In this document: one piece after another, positions 1-8,386 of the stretch | Layout: every line of letters begins with the position of its first letter | Position numbering within the stretch: the first letter of the stretch is position 1 | Assembly: GCA_021604865.1 (NCBI GenBank) | Contig: BQJU01000058.1 | Coordinates: 1-44,843, forward strand | DNA: 44,843 nt | From: Saprospiraceae bacterium | GTDB taxonomy: Bacteria; Bacteroidota; Bacteroidia; Chitinophagales; Saprospiraceae | Reading direction: 5' to 3' | Notes under the pieces: generated by a model | Databases searched by the model: none | What the model was told of the DNA's origin: nothing | Seen by the model: the letters and a program-made list of their open reading frames with translations, nothing else | Position numbers and translations under genes: made by a program

Positions 1-407
1 ATTCATTTACTATGTCACAATTTTTAAACTCTTGTATTGTTAAAAAATTCATATAACTGATTATCAGGTAAAAGGCGAAATTTAACTTATTTGTTTTTTA
101 ACTTTTCCTTAACGTTTTGCAGAAAATCCGTGAGTGCCTCCTACCCTCTATCTCTTTTGAACTATGTCACAAATCAAAACAATTTAAAGATTATTTTTAT
201 AAATAAAAACTGGCCAGCAACTTACACTATATAGATATCAACTATATGTTTATCACATTAAGAAAAACGACGATACAAGGGTACTTAACATAATAATGTA
301 CTTTTTTTGATCAGCGTTTCAAAGAACGTGTGCTCTGAGCAGAAATTGGACAATTTTGTTCCAGACTTAGTTGTCTGAAAGAAGAAATGATAGTTTGGTT
401 TATAAAT
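1..407. other. AT-rich intergenic space left of cas6
   Basis: No convincing gene is seen here. The stretch is very AT-rich and contains the 12-mer ACTATGTCACAA twice in the same orientation (9-20 and 161-172), but no regularly spaced repeats, so it is not a CRISPR array. It lies downstream of the minus-strand cas6 gene and would hold its transcript end. It could be the leader side of an array outside the window, but nothing shows that. Confidence 0.5.
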
Positions 408-1178
408 TTACAAAGCATTATCCAAAAACAATTGTTTTTTCTCTTTTTTAGTCTTGTTTTCTGCCTGGCGGTGGTTAATACGCGCCGGCACCTGCCAACC
501 AAAACCATGGCTTACGGAATTGCCAATGGCGATGTGGGGTGGCAGTAGCAGATTGGCCGTGTAGCTCACATTAAAGGCCACCATTTGGGTGCCGTGGCAG
601 GTCACCGTTTCCATATTCTGAATATTTTGCAGATTGACCTCCAGCCGTTCGGGCAGGCGGTAATTCATGGCCGCTACAAAGGCAATGAGTTGGGAGGCCA
701 GAATGCGTTCCAGCAGCACTATGCGTTCGCTTAGGTTGGCACAGTCCTTCCATTTGCGGTAGTTGTCATTGTTGAAGGGGAGCCATTTGAAGAGGTTGTA
801 GGTTTTTGGGGTGGAGAGCATGCGCAGGTGGTGTTCCTGCATCTGCATATCTTCAATGCTCAACAGAAGTCGATTTCCCTCCCAGTTGACCTCCCAGGCA
901 TTTTGTGACAGGGCTTGTTGAATGGCATCAATCCCTTCATTGATGGCCAGAATGCTGGCCCGTCTTTTATACATGCGGTACTGGATCAATGGGTACCGGT
1001 AGTGGTATTGGTCCGCACTTTTGTGGTTGTGAAACAGATCGTTGTCCAGGCCACCCATCTCGATGAAGGCACCGCGCCATTGACTGATTTGGCGGGGGTA
1101 TATGGGGAGATTGAAGGAGAGGGAGAGAAGTCTAATTTTTCCTATGCTTAGAACTGAATTTGGTTCCAGTATATTCAT
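408..1178 (-). CDS. cas6: Cas6-family CRISPR RNA endonuclease (copy 1)
   Basis: 256 aa. Likely processes pre-crRNA for the type III complex by cutting within the repeat. The C-terminal glycine-containing loop IGNSVSHGFGWQV follows a beta strand (VAFNVSYTANLLLP), the arrangement typical of the Bacteroidota Cas6 group. The N-terminal half has RYPLIQYR, matching RFQFKVRY in the second cas6 of this window; YNLFKW and the Gly loop also align between the two. Histidines around FHNHKSADQYHYR are candidate catalytic residues, which is inference. It is the last gene of the cas10-csm operon, 25 bp after the EAD-like gene. Its base composition is visibly richer in G+C than the csm genes before it, so it may have a separate origin. 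The lysine-rich tail after the Gly loop is unusual. Confidence 0.85.
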   Translation of the reverse strand: MNILEPNSVLSIGKIRLLSLSFNLPIYPRQISQWRGAFIEMGGLDNDLFHNHKSADQYHYRYPLIQYRMYKRRASILAINEGIDAIQQALSQNAWEVNWEGNRLLLSIEDMQMQEHHLRMLSTPKTYNLFKWLPFNNDNYRKWKDCANLSERIVLLERILASQLIAFVAAMNYRLPERLEVNLQNIQNMETVTCHGTQMVAFNVSYTANLLLPPHIAIGNSVSHGFGWQVPARINHRQAENKTKKEKKQLFLDNAL

Positions 1179-1203
1179 AATGAGAAGGGTTTAAATGCTT
1201 GAA

Positions 1204-1872
1204 TTATTTTTCTATTGGATTAAAATATTTTCTGTAGTCCAAGACTTCACGAATACGAGCAAATAATGAAAATACAGAATTGGCAAAATGTAATTTTTCT
1301 GCATACTCTTCTTCTTCAAAACGAAAATCCTTTTTACCAAAATAAAGGAAATAGACCCCATCATACTGTAAATAGCCTTCCAACTTGTTGTAAAAATCAA
1401 AGTTGGAGCTATACATTGCATTGAGTATTACCAAATCGTAATCGTTTAGCTCTTCTTTCGAAAGAGGCCTTTTATCATAGTAATATTTGAGATTTACAAA
1501 ATAAAAGGAATTAAAAATTTGTTCCATTTTATCTTTGCCTTTTTCATCATTGCATATTACCAAAATTGGATTGTGAATTTCTTCCAATATTACCCCCAAT
1601 TCAGAAATATCCGAAGGTTCTAGCTCTTTTACAACTTGTAGAATAGTATCTGCAATCCGGTTTTTTTCCAACCAAAAGTTTTCATTACTGATTGTTCCTT
1701 TAGCTTTTTCTGTGTTGTTTTCCCGAAATCTACGAAGTGAGTGAACCAAAATATCCGACTTCTCCTCTGCTTCTTCCAATAGGATTCGACCTAAAAACTC
1801 CATAGCACTAGCCAAGCGATTTTTGCTGATCAAAGATTTTAATTCTTCTTTTACTTTGTACAATTTTTCCAT
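1204..1872 (-). CDS. EAD11-like plus Rossmann-like protein in a type III CRISPR operon
   Basis: 222 aa; not a standard cas gene. Residues 1-88 read like the effector-associated domain 11 family described in bacterial conflict systems: helix KEELKSLISKNRLASAMEFL, then a helical hairpin ending LEKNRIADTILQVVKELE, the family's ExNRI-type helix. From about residue 97 a Rossmannoid or receiver-like segment follows: strand NPILVICND, helix, strand FVNLKYYYD, strand DYDLVILNA, then YFLYFGKKD and a terminal helix. I see no HEPN RxxxxH, no PD-(D/E)xK motif, no protease dyad and no clear CARF motif. The gene starts 2 bp after csm5 ends and is followed 25 bp later by cas6, so it should be co-transcribed with the complex. 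EADs normally recruit a partner carrying the matching EAD, so an adaptor or sensor role is inferred. The domain call is from memory of the family pattern. Confidence 0.6.
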   Translation of the reverse strand: MEKLYKVKEELKSLISKNRLASAMEFLGRILLEEAEEKSDILVHSLRRFRENNTEKAKGTISNENFWLEKNRIADTILQVVKELEPSDISELGVILEEIHNPILVICNDEKGKDKMEQIFNSFYFVNLKYYYDKRPLSKEELNDYDLVILNAMYSSNFDFYNKLEGYLQYDGVYFLYFGKKDFRFEEEEYAEKLHFANSVFSLFARIREVLDYRKYFNPIEK

Positions 1873-1874
1873 GA

Positions 1875-3038
1875 TCAGAGGCTTAATTTTACAAAGCCCA
1901 TTAAACTCGCATCAATGTCAAAACCCGTGATTTTTCTTGATTTATACCTTGCCGGTTCGCGGCTTCGGGTTCTCATATTCCAAGTATTGTTTTTTCTATC
2001 TGGTGAATATACTGTTCTAGTATGATCTTTGAAACGCCAATCTCCGGTAATTCCGTGAAAACCGCTTCCGAATGCCATTCTCAGTATACATTGTTTTTTT
2101 TCACTAGTTAGTGCCTTATAAGTTTCTAAGTTTTGAATGATGAATTGAACATCCTCTGCCTGGTTAAACTTTGCAAAGAACGCGATCTCTCTATCAATAT
2201 GTATTCGGGTATATTGATTAATGAGGTCAAATAAATATTCAATTGCCCGACCTCTTTTCACTATATCATCAATGTATTCTGGGATTATATCTCTTTTCAG
2301 TTGATTATCTTTTTTTAGCCTTTTTTCCTCTTTTTTGATTACCTCCAATAATCCATCTGCTACCGTTAACCTGAAGTTTGTGGCAGCTCCGACTAAAAAA
2401 GCTTCAGCAGAGATAATAAATCCGTTTTTATAAGCGCTCTGCCAATCTCCGTGTTCGTGGTAAAGGTTAAATAGCTCAATATTAATAATGCCTGTTTCTG
2501 AACATGGGGTGTCAAACAGGCGGATATAACTCATAATATTATTCCCAATCTTACCAAATAACGTATCATCAACCTTTCTCTCATTTTGGGGGTTATGCAG
2601 ATTGTATAAATGATGAAATAATACGCTGCGAATTGCACCTTTTATACTGGAGCCCGGAATAATAGTATTTCCCTGTCCTGTTCTTATTAGAGGCCGAATC
2701 TCATTTGCAGGTTCGTTTTTCAAAGGATATTCATTGAGAATTACCGTTTTAATATCTATCCCACAATCATCAAGAAATTCCTCTATTTTCCATACCTTAC
2801 CTGAAGCAATAATACTTTGATAGGCCCCTAAGGCAGATTGAGAATTCGAGTTTTGCAAACCGGATAATTCTTTTATTAACTTGGTTTTATCTAGTATAAA
2901 AACCGTTTCTTTTTTATAAAAGAAATCTAAGTTTCTAAGCCAAAGCTTTTCACTGGCAGTGCCAACGTGTAGTGGTGATAGCACCTCTAAATTGATGGCT
3001 GCAGTTGTATTAAGCTTCGTTTTTAAAAGGGTATCCAT
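1875..3038 (-). CDS. csm5: Type III-A RAMP protein Csm5
   Basis: 387 aa. Csm5 caps the 3' end of the crRNA in the Csm complex. The N-terminus (INLEVLSPLHVGTASEK) is the first RAMP strand and turn, and TIIPGSSIKGAIRSVLFHH near residues 125-143 is the RAMP substrate-binding loop. The C-terminal GSGFHGITGDWRFKDHTR segment fits the family. Length is usual for Csm5. It follows csm4 with a 4-bp gap and is followed by the EAD-like gene 2 bp later, indicating tight translational linkage. The sequence is AT-rich compared with cas6. Confidence 0.88.
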   Translation of the reverse strand: MDTLLKTKLNTTAAINLEVLSPLHVGTASEKLWLRNLDFFYKKETVFILDKTKLIKELSGLQNSNSQSALGAYQSIIASGKVWKIEEFLDDCGIDIKTVILNEYPLKNEPANEIRPLIRTGQGNTIIPGSSIKGAIRSVLFHHLYNLHNPQNERKVDDTLFGKIGNNIMSYIRLFDTPCSETGIINIELFNLYHEHGDWQSAYKNGFIISAEAFLVGAATNFRLTVADGLLEVIKKEEKRLKKDNQLKRDIIPEYIDDIVKRGRAIEYLFDLINQYTRIHIDREIAFFAKFNQAEDVQFIIQNLETYKALTSEKKQCILRMAFGSGFHGITGDWRFKDHTRTVYSPDRKNNTWNMRTRSREPARYKSRKITGFDIDASLMGFVKLSL

Positions 3039-3042
3039 AACT

Positions 3043-4065
3043 TTAGGAATTATTCAATTTAATTGGAACAAAAAGGCTTCTTCCGCTTCGATAAACTGGT
3101 TTTTTTATTTGCATACTTGCAGGGAGGTCGCTTGGTTGAAGATTAACAGTTTTTCCAGCAGCGGGCTCACTTGTTTTAAATATTCCTCCTTCGGCAAACA
3201 TATAAACCGATTGCTTACGGAATGTAAGCTGTCCTGGTGTTGTGATCCAACCACCTCTTTTAAGCAGTTTATATTTTGTGCCCTCATCTATCATCTCATT
3301 CCATTTCTCTTTACTTTCAGGACAAAAGAGAGAAAGGTTGGTTCGATATTCTGATTCTAATGAAGTCATTGAATTGACATCGAATTCCTCGACTTTAACT
3401 TCCTCGACTTTAAAAAAACCATTTCCTATATGTCGGTCCGTTCCGATCCCTTCATCTCCCAGAAAGTTGAGCATGGCTTCGATTCTCTTTTTCGTTAATT
3501 CATCCTCATATTGCAAAATGCAAAAGAGACCGCTTCCCTGCTGAAAAAAAATACGCTCGAGATAATAAATCTCCGTTTCATTAGTAATTCCAGAACGAGG
3601 TACCCTTGCTCTTGGAAATACTTTTTTTGTTATAAAATCAGGGTCAAATTCAGGGGTAGTGGTCAAATATTCTTGGTGTATAGCATCTTCTGTCACATAA
3701 ATCCTGCCTTTATTTTGGAGAAATAAATAATTTTCATGATCCACAAAGCGAATAGCTTTGACTTTTTTCTGTAATCCTGGATTAGCTGGAAGGAGTGTCC
3801 CGATTGGGGCAGGCAGAAAAAACAAAGACCTTTCTTTACTTTTGCAAAATGGAAATAAACTGGAAAGCACAAAATCACGAGGCTGCCCTCCTTCTTCCAA
3901 AAGAAATTCTTCAAGTTTGTTTTCTAATCCAAGGTCACACCATGCCCGAATGATTGCTGCATACAAAGAATCAGAATGCCAAGTAGTTTCTGAACTGTCA
4001 TAATCCGATCGGACAGATCCAAGATGCAGAGGAGAAGTAAATTTTAATTTAAACGCTGTAATCAT
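3043..4065 (-). CDS. csm4: Type III-A RAMP protein Csm4
   Basis: 340 aa. Csm4 binds the 5' handle of the crRNA and contacts Cas10. The start ITAFKLKFTSPLHLG and the early TTWHSDSLYAAIIRAW are hallmark Csm4 features; FLGDEGIGTDRHIGNGFF around residues 205-222 is the family's glycine-rich loop. The ATG overlaps the csm3 stop by 4 bases (ATGA), which fixes the start and indicates translational coupling. Confidence 0.9.
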   Translation of the reverse strand: MITAFKLKFTSPLHLGSVRSDYDSSETTWHSDSLYAAIIRAWCDLGLENKLEEFLLEEGGQPRDFVLSSLFPFCKSKERSLFFLPAPIGTLLPANPGLQKKVKAIRFVDHENYLFLQNKGRIYVTEDAIHQEYLTTTPEFDPDFITKKVFPRARVPRSGITNETEIYYLERIFFQQGSGLFCILQYEDELTKKRIEAMLNFLGDEGIGTDRHIGNGFFKVEEVKVEEFDVNSMTSLESEYRTNLSLFCPESKEKWNEMIDEGTKYKLLKRGGWITTPGQLTFRKQSVYMFAEGGIFKTSEPAAGKTVNLQPSDLPASMQIKKPVYRSGRSLFVPIKLNNS

Positions 4066-4751
4066 GACTCCATCTGATTTAATAATTCTGTTCCTGCGAG
4101 ATAATCTTCACGAGTCTTTTCCGTGACTTCTTCATCAAAAATCTCTACTTGTCCATAACCACGAGAACCGCTTCCCCCAAGGTAATCGTCTTGGAGCGCT
4201 TCAATTCCTTTACGTAACAGATGTAGCAAATCTTCTCCTGATTCTTCTTCAAAAACATTTATGACGAATTGGAGGTCAAATTCTGCTCCAGCAGGAACAC
4301 GTTCAAATTGCCTTGGACTTTCTGCCGTTCCAGTCAATCTATTGATAGCGTTTTCCCACTTGATTTCTGTATAAGGTAGATCAGTATATTCAGACTCTCG
4401 AAGGCTTTTTTCTGAATCCTTTGTCAAGTCAGCATCACGAACGATTAAACGACTTTGTCTACTAGGTAAATCTTTCTCTTTGTTTTCTGCCGCACCAAAT
4501 AACTGGCTTATTAAACTTCCGGTATTTTTGGCTCTGCTATCAAAATTTTCTCCAGCCATTAATTCAATTAAACTTCTCATTTTTCCCTTGATTGAGCTTC
4601 CAGGAATGTATGGGGCATAATTGTCTTTCCTTCTTACGATCGGGCTGTCAACACCTCCGATCTCGACTTTTTCTTTACTATCCCCAATACGCAAGCCAGT
4701 CAAAAGGCGCATTTTAGCTGAAATGAAAATCTTTTTATATAATTTGCTCAT
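4062..4751 (-). CDS. csm3: Type III-A backbone RNase Csm3
   Basis: 229 aa from the ATG at 4751. A TTG start eight codons earlier (4775) is possible but the ATG fits the family start better. Csm3 forms the filament of the Csm complex and cuts target RNA every six bases. The conserved GGVDSPIVRR is present with its aspartate (Asp35 from this start), the residue needed for target cleavage in characterised Csm3, followed by YIPGSSIKGKMRSLIEL, the crRNA-binding RAMP loop. The C-terminal GGSGSRGYGQVEIF is the second glycine-rich loop. So target-RNA slicing is probably intact. It sits between csm2 and csm4. Confidence 0.92.
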   Translation of the reverse strand: MSKLYKKIFISAKMRLLTGLRIGDSKEKVEIGGVDSPIVRRKDNYAPYIPGSSIKGKMRSLIELMAGENFDSRAKNTGSLISQLFGAAENKEKDLPSRQSRLIVRDADLTKDSEKSLRESEYTDLPYTEIKWENAINRLTGTAESPRQFERVPAGAEFDLQFVINVFEEESGEDLLHLLRKGIEALQDDYLGGSGSRGYGQVEIFDEEVTEKTREDYLAGTELLNQMES

Positions 4752-4792
4752 TTTATTATAGGTTTTATAGTTCAATACTGTGTGATTATTAA

Positions 4793-5239
4793 TTATTCTC
4801 CACCTGCATGTTTATGATACGCTACAATTGCTTCTATCAGGTTAACAAAATTTTTGAAATAGATTTTCTCCATAGATATATCATCTGCTTGCACAGCATT
4901 TATAGCAGTATTAATCTCATCATAGAAAAAATGGATTTTCGAACCGTCCACCATGCCCTGTCGAGTTTTCTTTTTATCACGGCCTACTGCGTATGCAAGT
5001 TGAGGTGCTAACATTAATAAATCTGTACGACTGACTTCATCATACCCTTGAGCCTGAAGGCGTTTGACTAATCCAAAAAATTTACGTATCTGGGAAGTAG
5101 AAAGTTCTTTCTGACGACTTGAATTATCGTATTGAGCTAAAAACTTTCCAAATTCCTGTGCCCAATGAATGGAATCTCGCTCCAATCCATTTGGGTTTTG
5201 TATCCAATCTGGGTTTAAACTATTTGATTTATATGCCAT
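4793..5239 (-). CDS. csm2: Type III-A small subunit Csm2
   Basis: 148 aa, mostly alpha-helical. Csm2 makes the minor filament of the Csm complex alongside Csm3. Family features seen: LSTSQIRKFFGLVKRLQ near residues 46-62 (the typical TSQIRKF helix), LMLAPQLAYAVGRD, and FKNFVNLIEAIVAYHK near the end. It lies 24 bp downstream of cas10 and 41 bp before the csm3 ATG. A Csm2 subunit, rather than Cmr5 or Csx10-type proteins, is the main reason for calling the system subtype III-A. Confidence 0.9.
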   Translation of the reverse strand: MAYKSNSLNPDWIQNPNGLERDSIHWAQEFGKFLAQYDNSSRQKELSTSQIRKFFGLVKRLQAQGYDEVSRTDLLMLAPQLAYAVGRDKKKTRQGMVDGSKIHFFYDEINTAINAVQADDISMEKIYFKNFVNLIEAIVAYHKHAGGE

Positions 5240-5263
5240 AATTAATATTTTTTTAGTTATAAA

Positions 5264-7723
5264 TTATGAATCAATACTAGACCTGATTTCAAGTTCTGCC
5301 CACCGAGATGCTAAAGCTATAAGGTCATAAAAACGGGCATTGTCATTTACTGCTGTAAAAAATTTCAACTTGATGTTTTCAAGAAACAGGTGAATGGGTG
5401 CATCTTTAGATTTCTTTTTAAACCTTCCTTGGTATCGACTGATAAAATATGCAGAAGTCCAAAGGAAACTTAGATCGGGTTTTTTGCTTTTCCCGATTTC
5501 ATTTAAATGAAGGTCTTTTACCATTTGGAAAACCATCATCCTTTGAAGAAATCCAGAAGTTAATTCTCCTTGATTATATAGTTTGATCATATCGTTTTTA
5601 AGCCTTTTCACCTCGTTATATTCCTTATCCCAGCTTATTGGCAGCTCAAGAAAACAAATTGCATTCTTCTTTTTGTCTTTTGAATATTTTGGATAGTCCT
5701 TTGCTTCATCCTCGGCATGACCTGCCATATCGGCAGCCTTAGCAATTGGGAATTTGGGTCCAATTAATGCTAAACCTCCCGAAATACTGATTTCCTCCCG
5801 GCCATTTACAAATTCTTTAAAATCAGCTCTTATTCGTTCTGCAAAAGTTAATGCCACATCCCACCGACCCAAAGCAAAAATATCATCTCCACCAGAATAA
5901 ATTATATTTAGATATTCGTTGCCGCCAGAAACTTCTGTACGGATAGTATTGAGATATCCACTAAAAAAAAGATCCAATTGAGAGGATAAGGTCGCATAAG
6001 CAGTTATTGAAGAAAGGTGTTCCATCCCTGCTGTAAATATCTCTCCTAATCCGTCCACATCCATTCGTAATACACCAAGACGGTGGAAGCCTTTATGTTT
6101 GTCCTCCTCGCTTTCAATGCCCGTTAATTGCGAATAGTCTTTTACTGCTTTTCGAAAGTCCCTTTCATCTTCCCGCATTTTGGGATTATAAGCTTGGATA
6201 TTTCCTCCATAAAAAGCAAAGCCATATGCAGAATGCTCCCCTTGTGGAATATTATGATCTTCTCCCGGCAAAAACCGAATTGGGTCATTAATTTTTTGTA
6301 CAACCGAATAGGTAAATGAGGGTAGGCTTCCGAATTTACCATACTCATCTTTTATATCATTTTCTTCAGCCATACCGTGATAAACCTCTACATTTAAAGG
6401 AGAAAATAAGCGCTTTTTATGCTCTTTTGAAATATTTTTCTCAGTATAAAAGGTTTTGTAGTATTTTGACCATTGAAGCTTGTAACCTAACTCAGCCTGT
6501 CTTTTTACTGCTTTTGTCACCCATATCCTTTCACTATTATCTTCATCCTTATTCTTCGGATGATAAGACATGTCAAAAATTTCTCGATATTTTTTATCAT
6601 TTTCATTTGGAATTGCAATAGTCTCCCCGGTTACTGCACATACTTTTTTTGTACCCTCACTGGTATCAAATCCATCATCCTCATTCGGTAAAAAGAAATT
6701 TTCAAAATTGGCGCTTATCAAATTCTTAAATGGCTGGGTACCGCTTTTTCTCGTGATTTTGGCCAATTCACTCCAAAGTGCACCGGTATTGGCAGAAGTC
6801 CATTCACCCTTTTCATCTAGGAATCTCCAAGAATTTGCTGCTCTGCCAAAAGGCAGTCTTCCTGTGGACAAATAAAGTTCAGTTTTGTGAACTCCAAATA
6901 ATTGTTCAAGAAGATCTGCTTCAATTGATGTCAGTCCATTATTTACCTTAATCGTATTTGGCAGAATAAGGTACATTTTTCCACCACTCGCGTATAACAC
7001 ATTAAGCATACCTGCAGGTATATCCGCATGGTTAAAAATCTTTTGCTTGATGGTCTCCATCAATAAGTGAAGATAAAATGACCGACCTTTTAAACTTTTT
7101 GAAGCACGGTTAGAAGTGATATTATAAATAAAGTTTTGTATACCTGACTGATCAACACAATAAAGCAAAAAGGGAACTTCCTGTGTCTGTTCCTTTGCCT
7201 GATTATGATAAAATAATGACAACGCAATGGCTGCTCTGATTTTCAGGAATTCAAATAATTGAATGTACTGTACTTCTTCACTAACGGGTATGCAGGAGCA
7301 ATACTTTTTCAGCAGATAATATAGCGTTTCTCCAAAAATCTGTTCTTCTCCAGCTCCTCCCGGTAAACGTGTGAAATCTTGGATAAATCCTTCACAAAGC
7401 TCCTTAAAACTGCCATGGTCATTTGTCGGAAATATATCTTCCTTATCTAAGGATAGTGGTTGAAAGGGAAAGTGTTTTGTCTCCAAATTACTTGACTTTT
7501 CTTTAACCTTCAAATGATTAAAGATACTTTCCAGTTGAACGGGATGTTGAGGATCAAACTTGATTGGCTTGCCATCCAAAACAATCTTTTCGGCCTTTTC
7601 CAAAAAGGGGTCAAGCCATTTACTGTCATCTAAAATCCATCCCGGTAAAATCGAACTACCAAAATTTGGAATCCACCGATCTAGATCGTAGATCAAAGCG
7701 TATGTATTAAAATGCTGCTTCAT
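5264..7723 (-). CDS. cas10: Cas10/Csm1, GGDD present, HD motif absent
   Basis: 819 aa. Large subunit of the type III complex. The first palm domain is around residues 190-320 (CVDQSGIQNFIY, then RASKSLKGRSFYL, then YASGGKMYLILPN). The second palm carries YSGGDDIFALG with GGDD at residues 611-614, so cyclic oligoadenylate synthesis from ATP should work. The N-terminus has no HD dipeptide motif; the segment usually read as DISLYDH is YIQLFEF here (before LKIRAAIALSLFYH), so the single-stranded DNase is probably missing. A lone cysteine (VCAVTGE) remains where a zinc ribbon is often found. It is the first gene of the minus-strand operon, with a long upstream space and no strong Shine-Dalgarno sequence. 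Confidence 0.93.
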   Translation of the reverse strand: MKQHFNTYALIYDLDRWIPNFGSSILPGWILDDSKWLDPFLEKAEKIVLDGKPIKFDPQHPVQLESIFNHLKVKEKSSNLETKHFPFQPLSLDKEDIFPTNDHGSFKELCEGFIQDFTRLPGGAGEEQIFGETLYYLLKKYCSCIPVSEEVQYIQLFEFLKIRAAIALSLFYHNQAKEQTQEVPFLLYCVDQSGIQNFIYNITSNRASKSLKGRSFYLHLLMETIKQKIFNHADIPAGMLNVLYASGGKMYLILPNTIKVNNGLTSIEADLLEQLFGVHKTELYLSTGRLPFGRAANSWRFLDEKGEWTSANTGALWSELAKITRKSGTQPFKNLISANFENFFLPNEDDGFDTSEGTKKVCAVTGETIAIPNENDKKYREIFDMSYHPKNKDEDNSERIWVTKAVKRQAELGYKLQWSKYYKTFYTEKNISKEHKKRLFSPLNVEVYHGMAEENDIKDEYGKFGSLPSFTYSVVQKINDPIRFLPGEDHNIPQGEHSAYGFAFYGGNIQAYNPKMREDERDFRKAVKDYSQLTGIESEEDKHKGFHRLGVLRMDVDGLGEIFTAGMEHLSSITAYATLSSQLDLFFSGYLNTIRTEVSGGNEYLNIIYSGGDDIFALGRWDVALTFAERIRADFKEFVNGREEISISGGLALIGPKFPIAKAADMAGHAEDEAKDYPKYSKDKKKNAICFLELPISWDKEYNEVKRLKNDMIKLYNQGELTSGFLQRMMVFQMVKDLHLNEIGKSKKPDLSFLWTSAYFISRYQGRFKKKSKDAPIHLFLENIKLKFFTAVNDNARFYDLIALASRWAELEIRSSIDS

Positions 7724-8386
7724 GAACTTGGCATTTCTTCTATTTGTGAAAATTTCATATTTCTTTACTAATACCTAAGAGTTTAAATAGCTTCAAAAGA
7801 GCTTTTATATAAGTTACTTATTTACATTTAGTCCTTTTGCTATTTTCTATTTTTATATAATGGTCTTATTTCCTTAGCAGTGTCATTAACACATACAAAA
7901 GATTAAATCATTTGTCATATTTAATAAGACAACCAAAACCAATTCTCCTTTTTACCCGGAAAGAAATTTAAGATGGAAAGCTGCTAAAGACGATAGATTG
8001 CTAGCAACTGCTCCCAATATAGGCGAAAATGTTTAAAGAATCAATAACAGCGGGTACTATCTCCATAAAAAACCACGTTTGGTAGATGAATTTTGATGTT
8101 TTTTGAAAAAAAATGAATTTTGGAATGACAAAGAGGCCGACTGGTGGACATTAGTATATAGAACACAGGAATGAGGAATGAGGCCAACTACGCTAAGTTC
8201 CTTCGCCAAAGGCTTCGGCCGTCGGAGAAAGCTTCGTTGCCTGAAAAGTGAGGCCGACTACGCACAAGGCTTCGTCGGCTGAAAAAAAAAATTGACATGC
8301 TGTAAATGCTAATCCTGACCACAGCAACGTGTGTGCAGACCGCTTCGGCGACTCGCCACCATCATTTGTTCAGGAAATTTGCAGCC
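7724..8386. other. Intergenic space between divergent cas10 and sigma factor
   Basis: Holds the cas10 promoter region (left side, very AT-rich) and the sigma-factor upstream region. I could not pick a good TTG/TAnnTTTG pair for cas10. At 8128-8290 there are three related patches beginning GAGGCCGACT or GAGGCCAACT, and a perfect 6-bp inverted repeat GCCGAC/GTCGGC, in locally GC-rich sequence. No CRISPR repeats and no convincing gene. Confidence 0.5.

Noticed and set aside
1-407. Possible CRISPR array or leader
   Set aside because: Only one 12-mer is repeated, with 152-base spacing and no further copies; no repeat-spacer pattern anywhere in the window.
915-1151. 78-aa plus-strand reading frame opposite cas6
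   Set aside because: Shadow of the cas6 gene on the other strand; the cas6 frame has clear family motifs.
1204-1872. Csm6/Csx1 (CARF-HEPN) identity for the extra operon gene
   Set aside because: No HEPN RxxxxH motif, too short, and the N-terminus fits an EAD-type helical domain instead.
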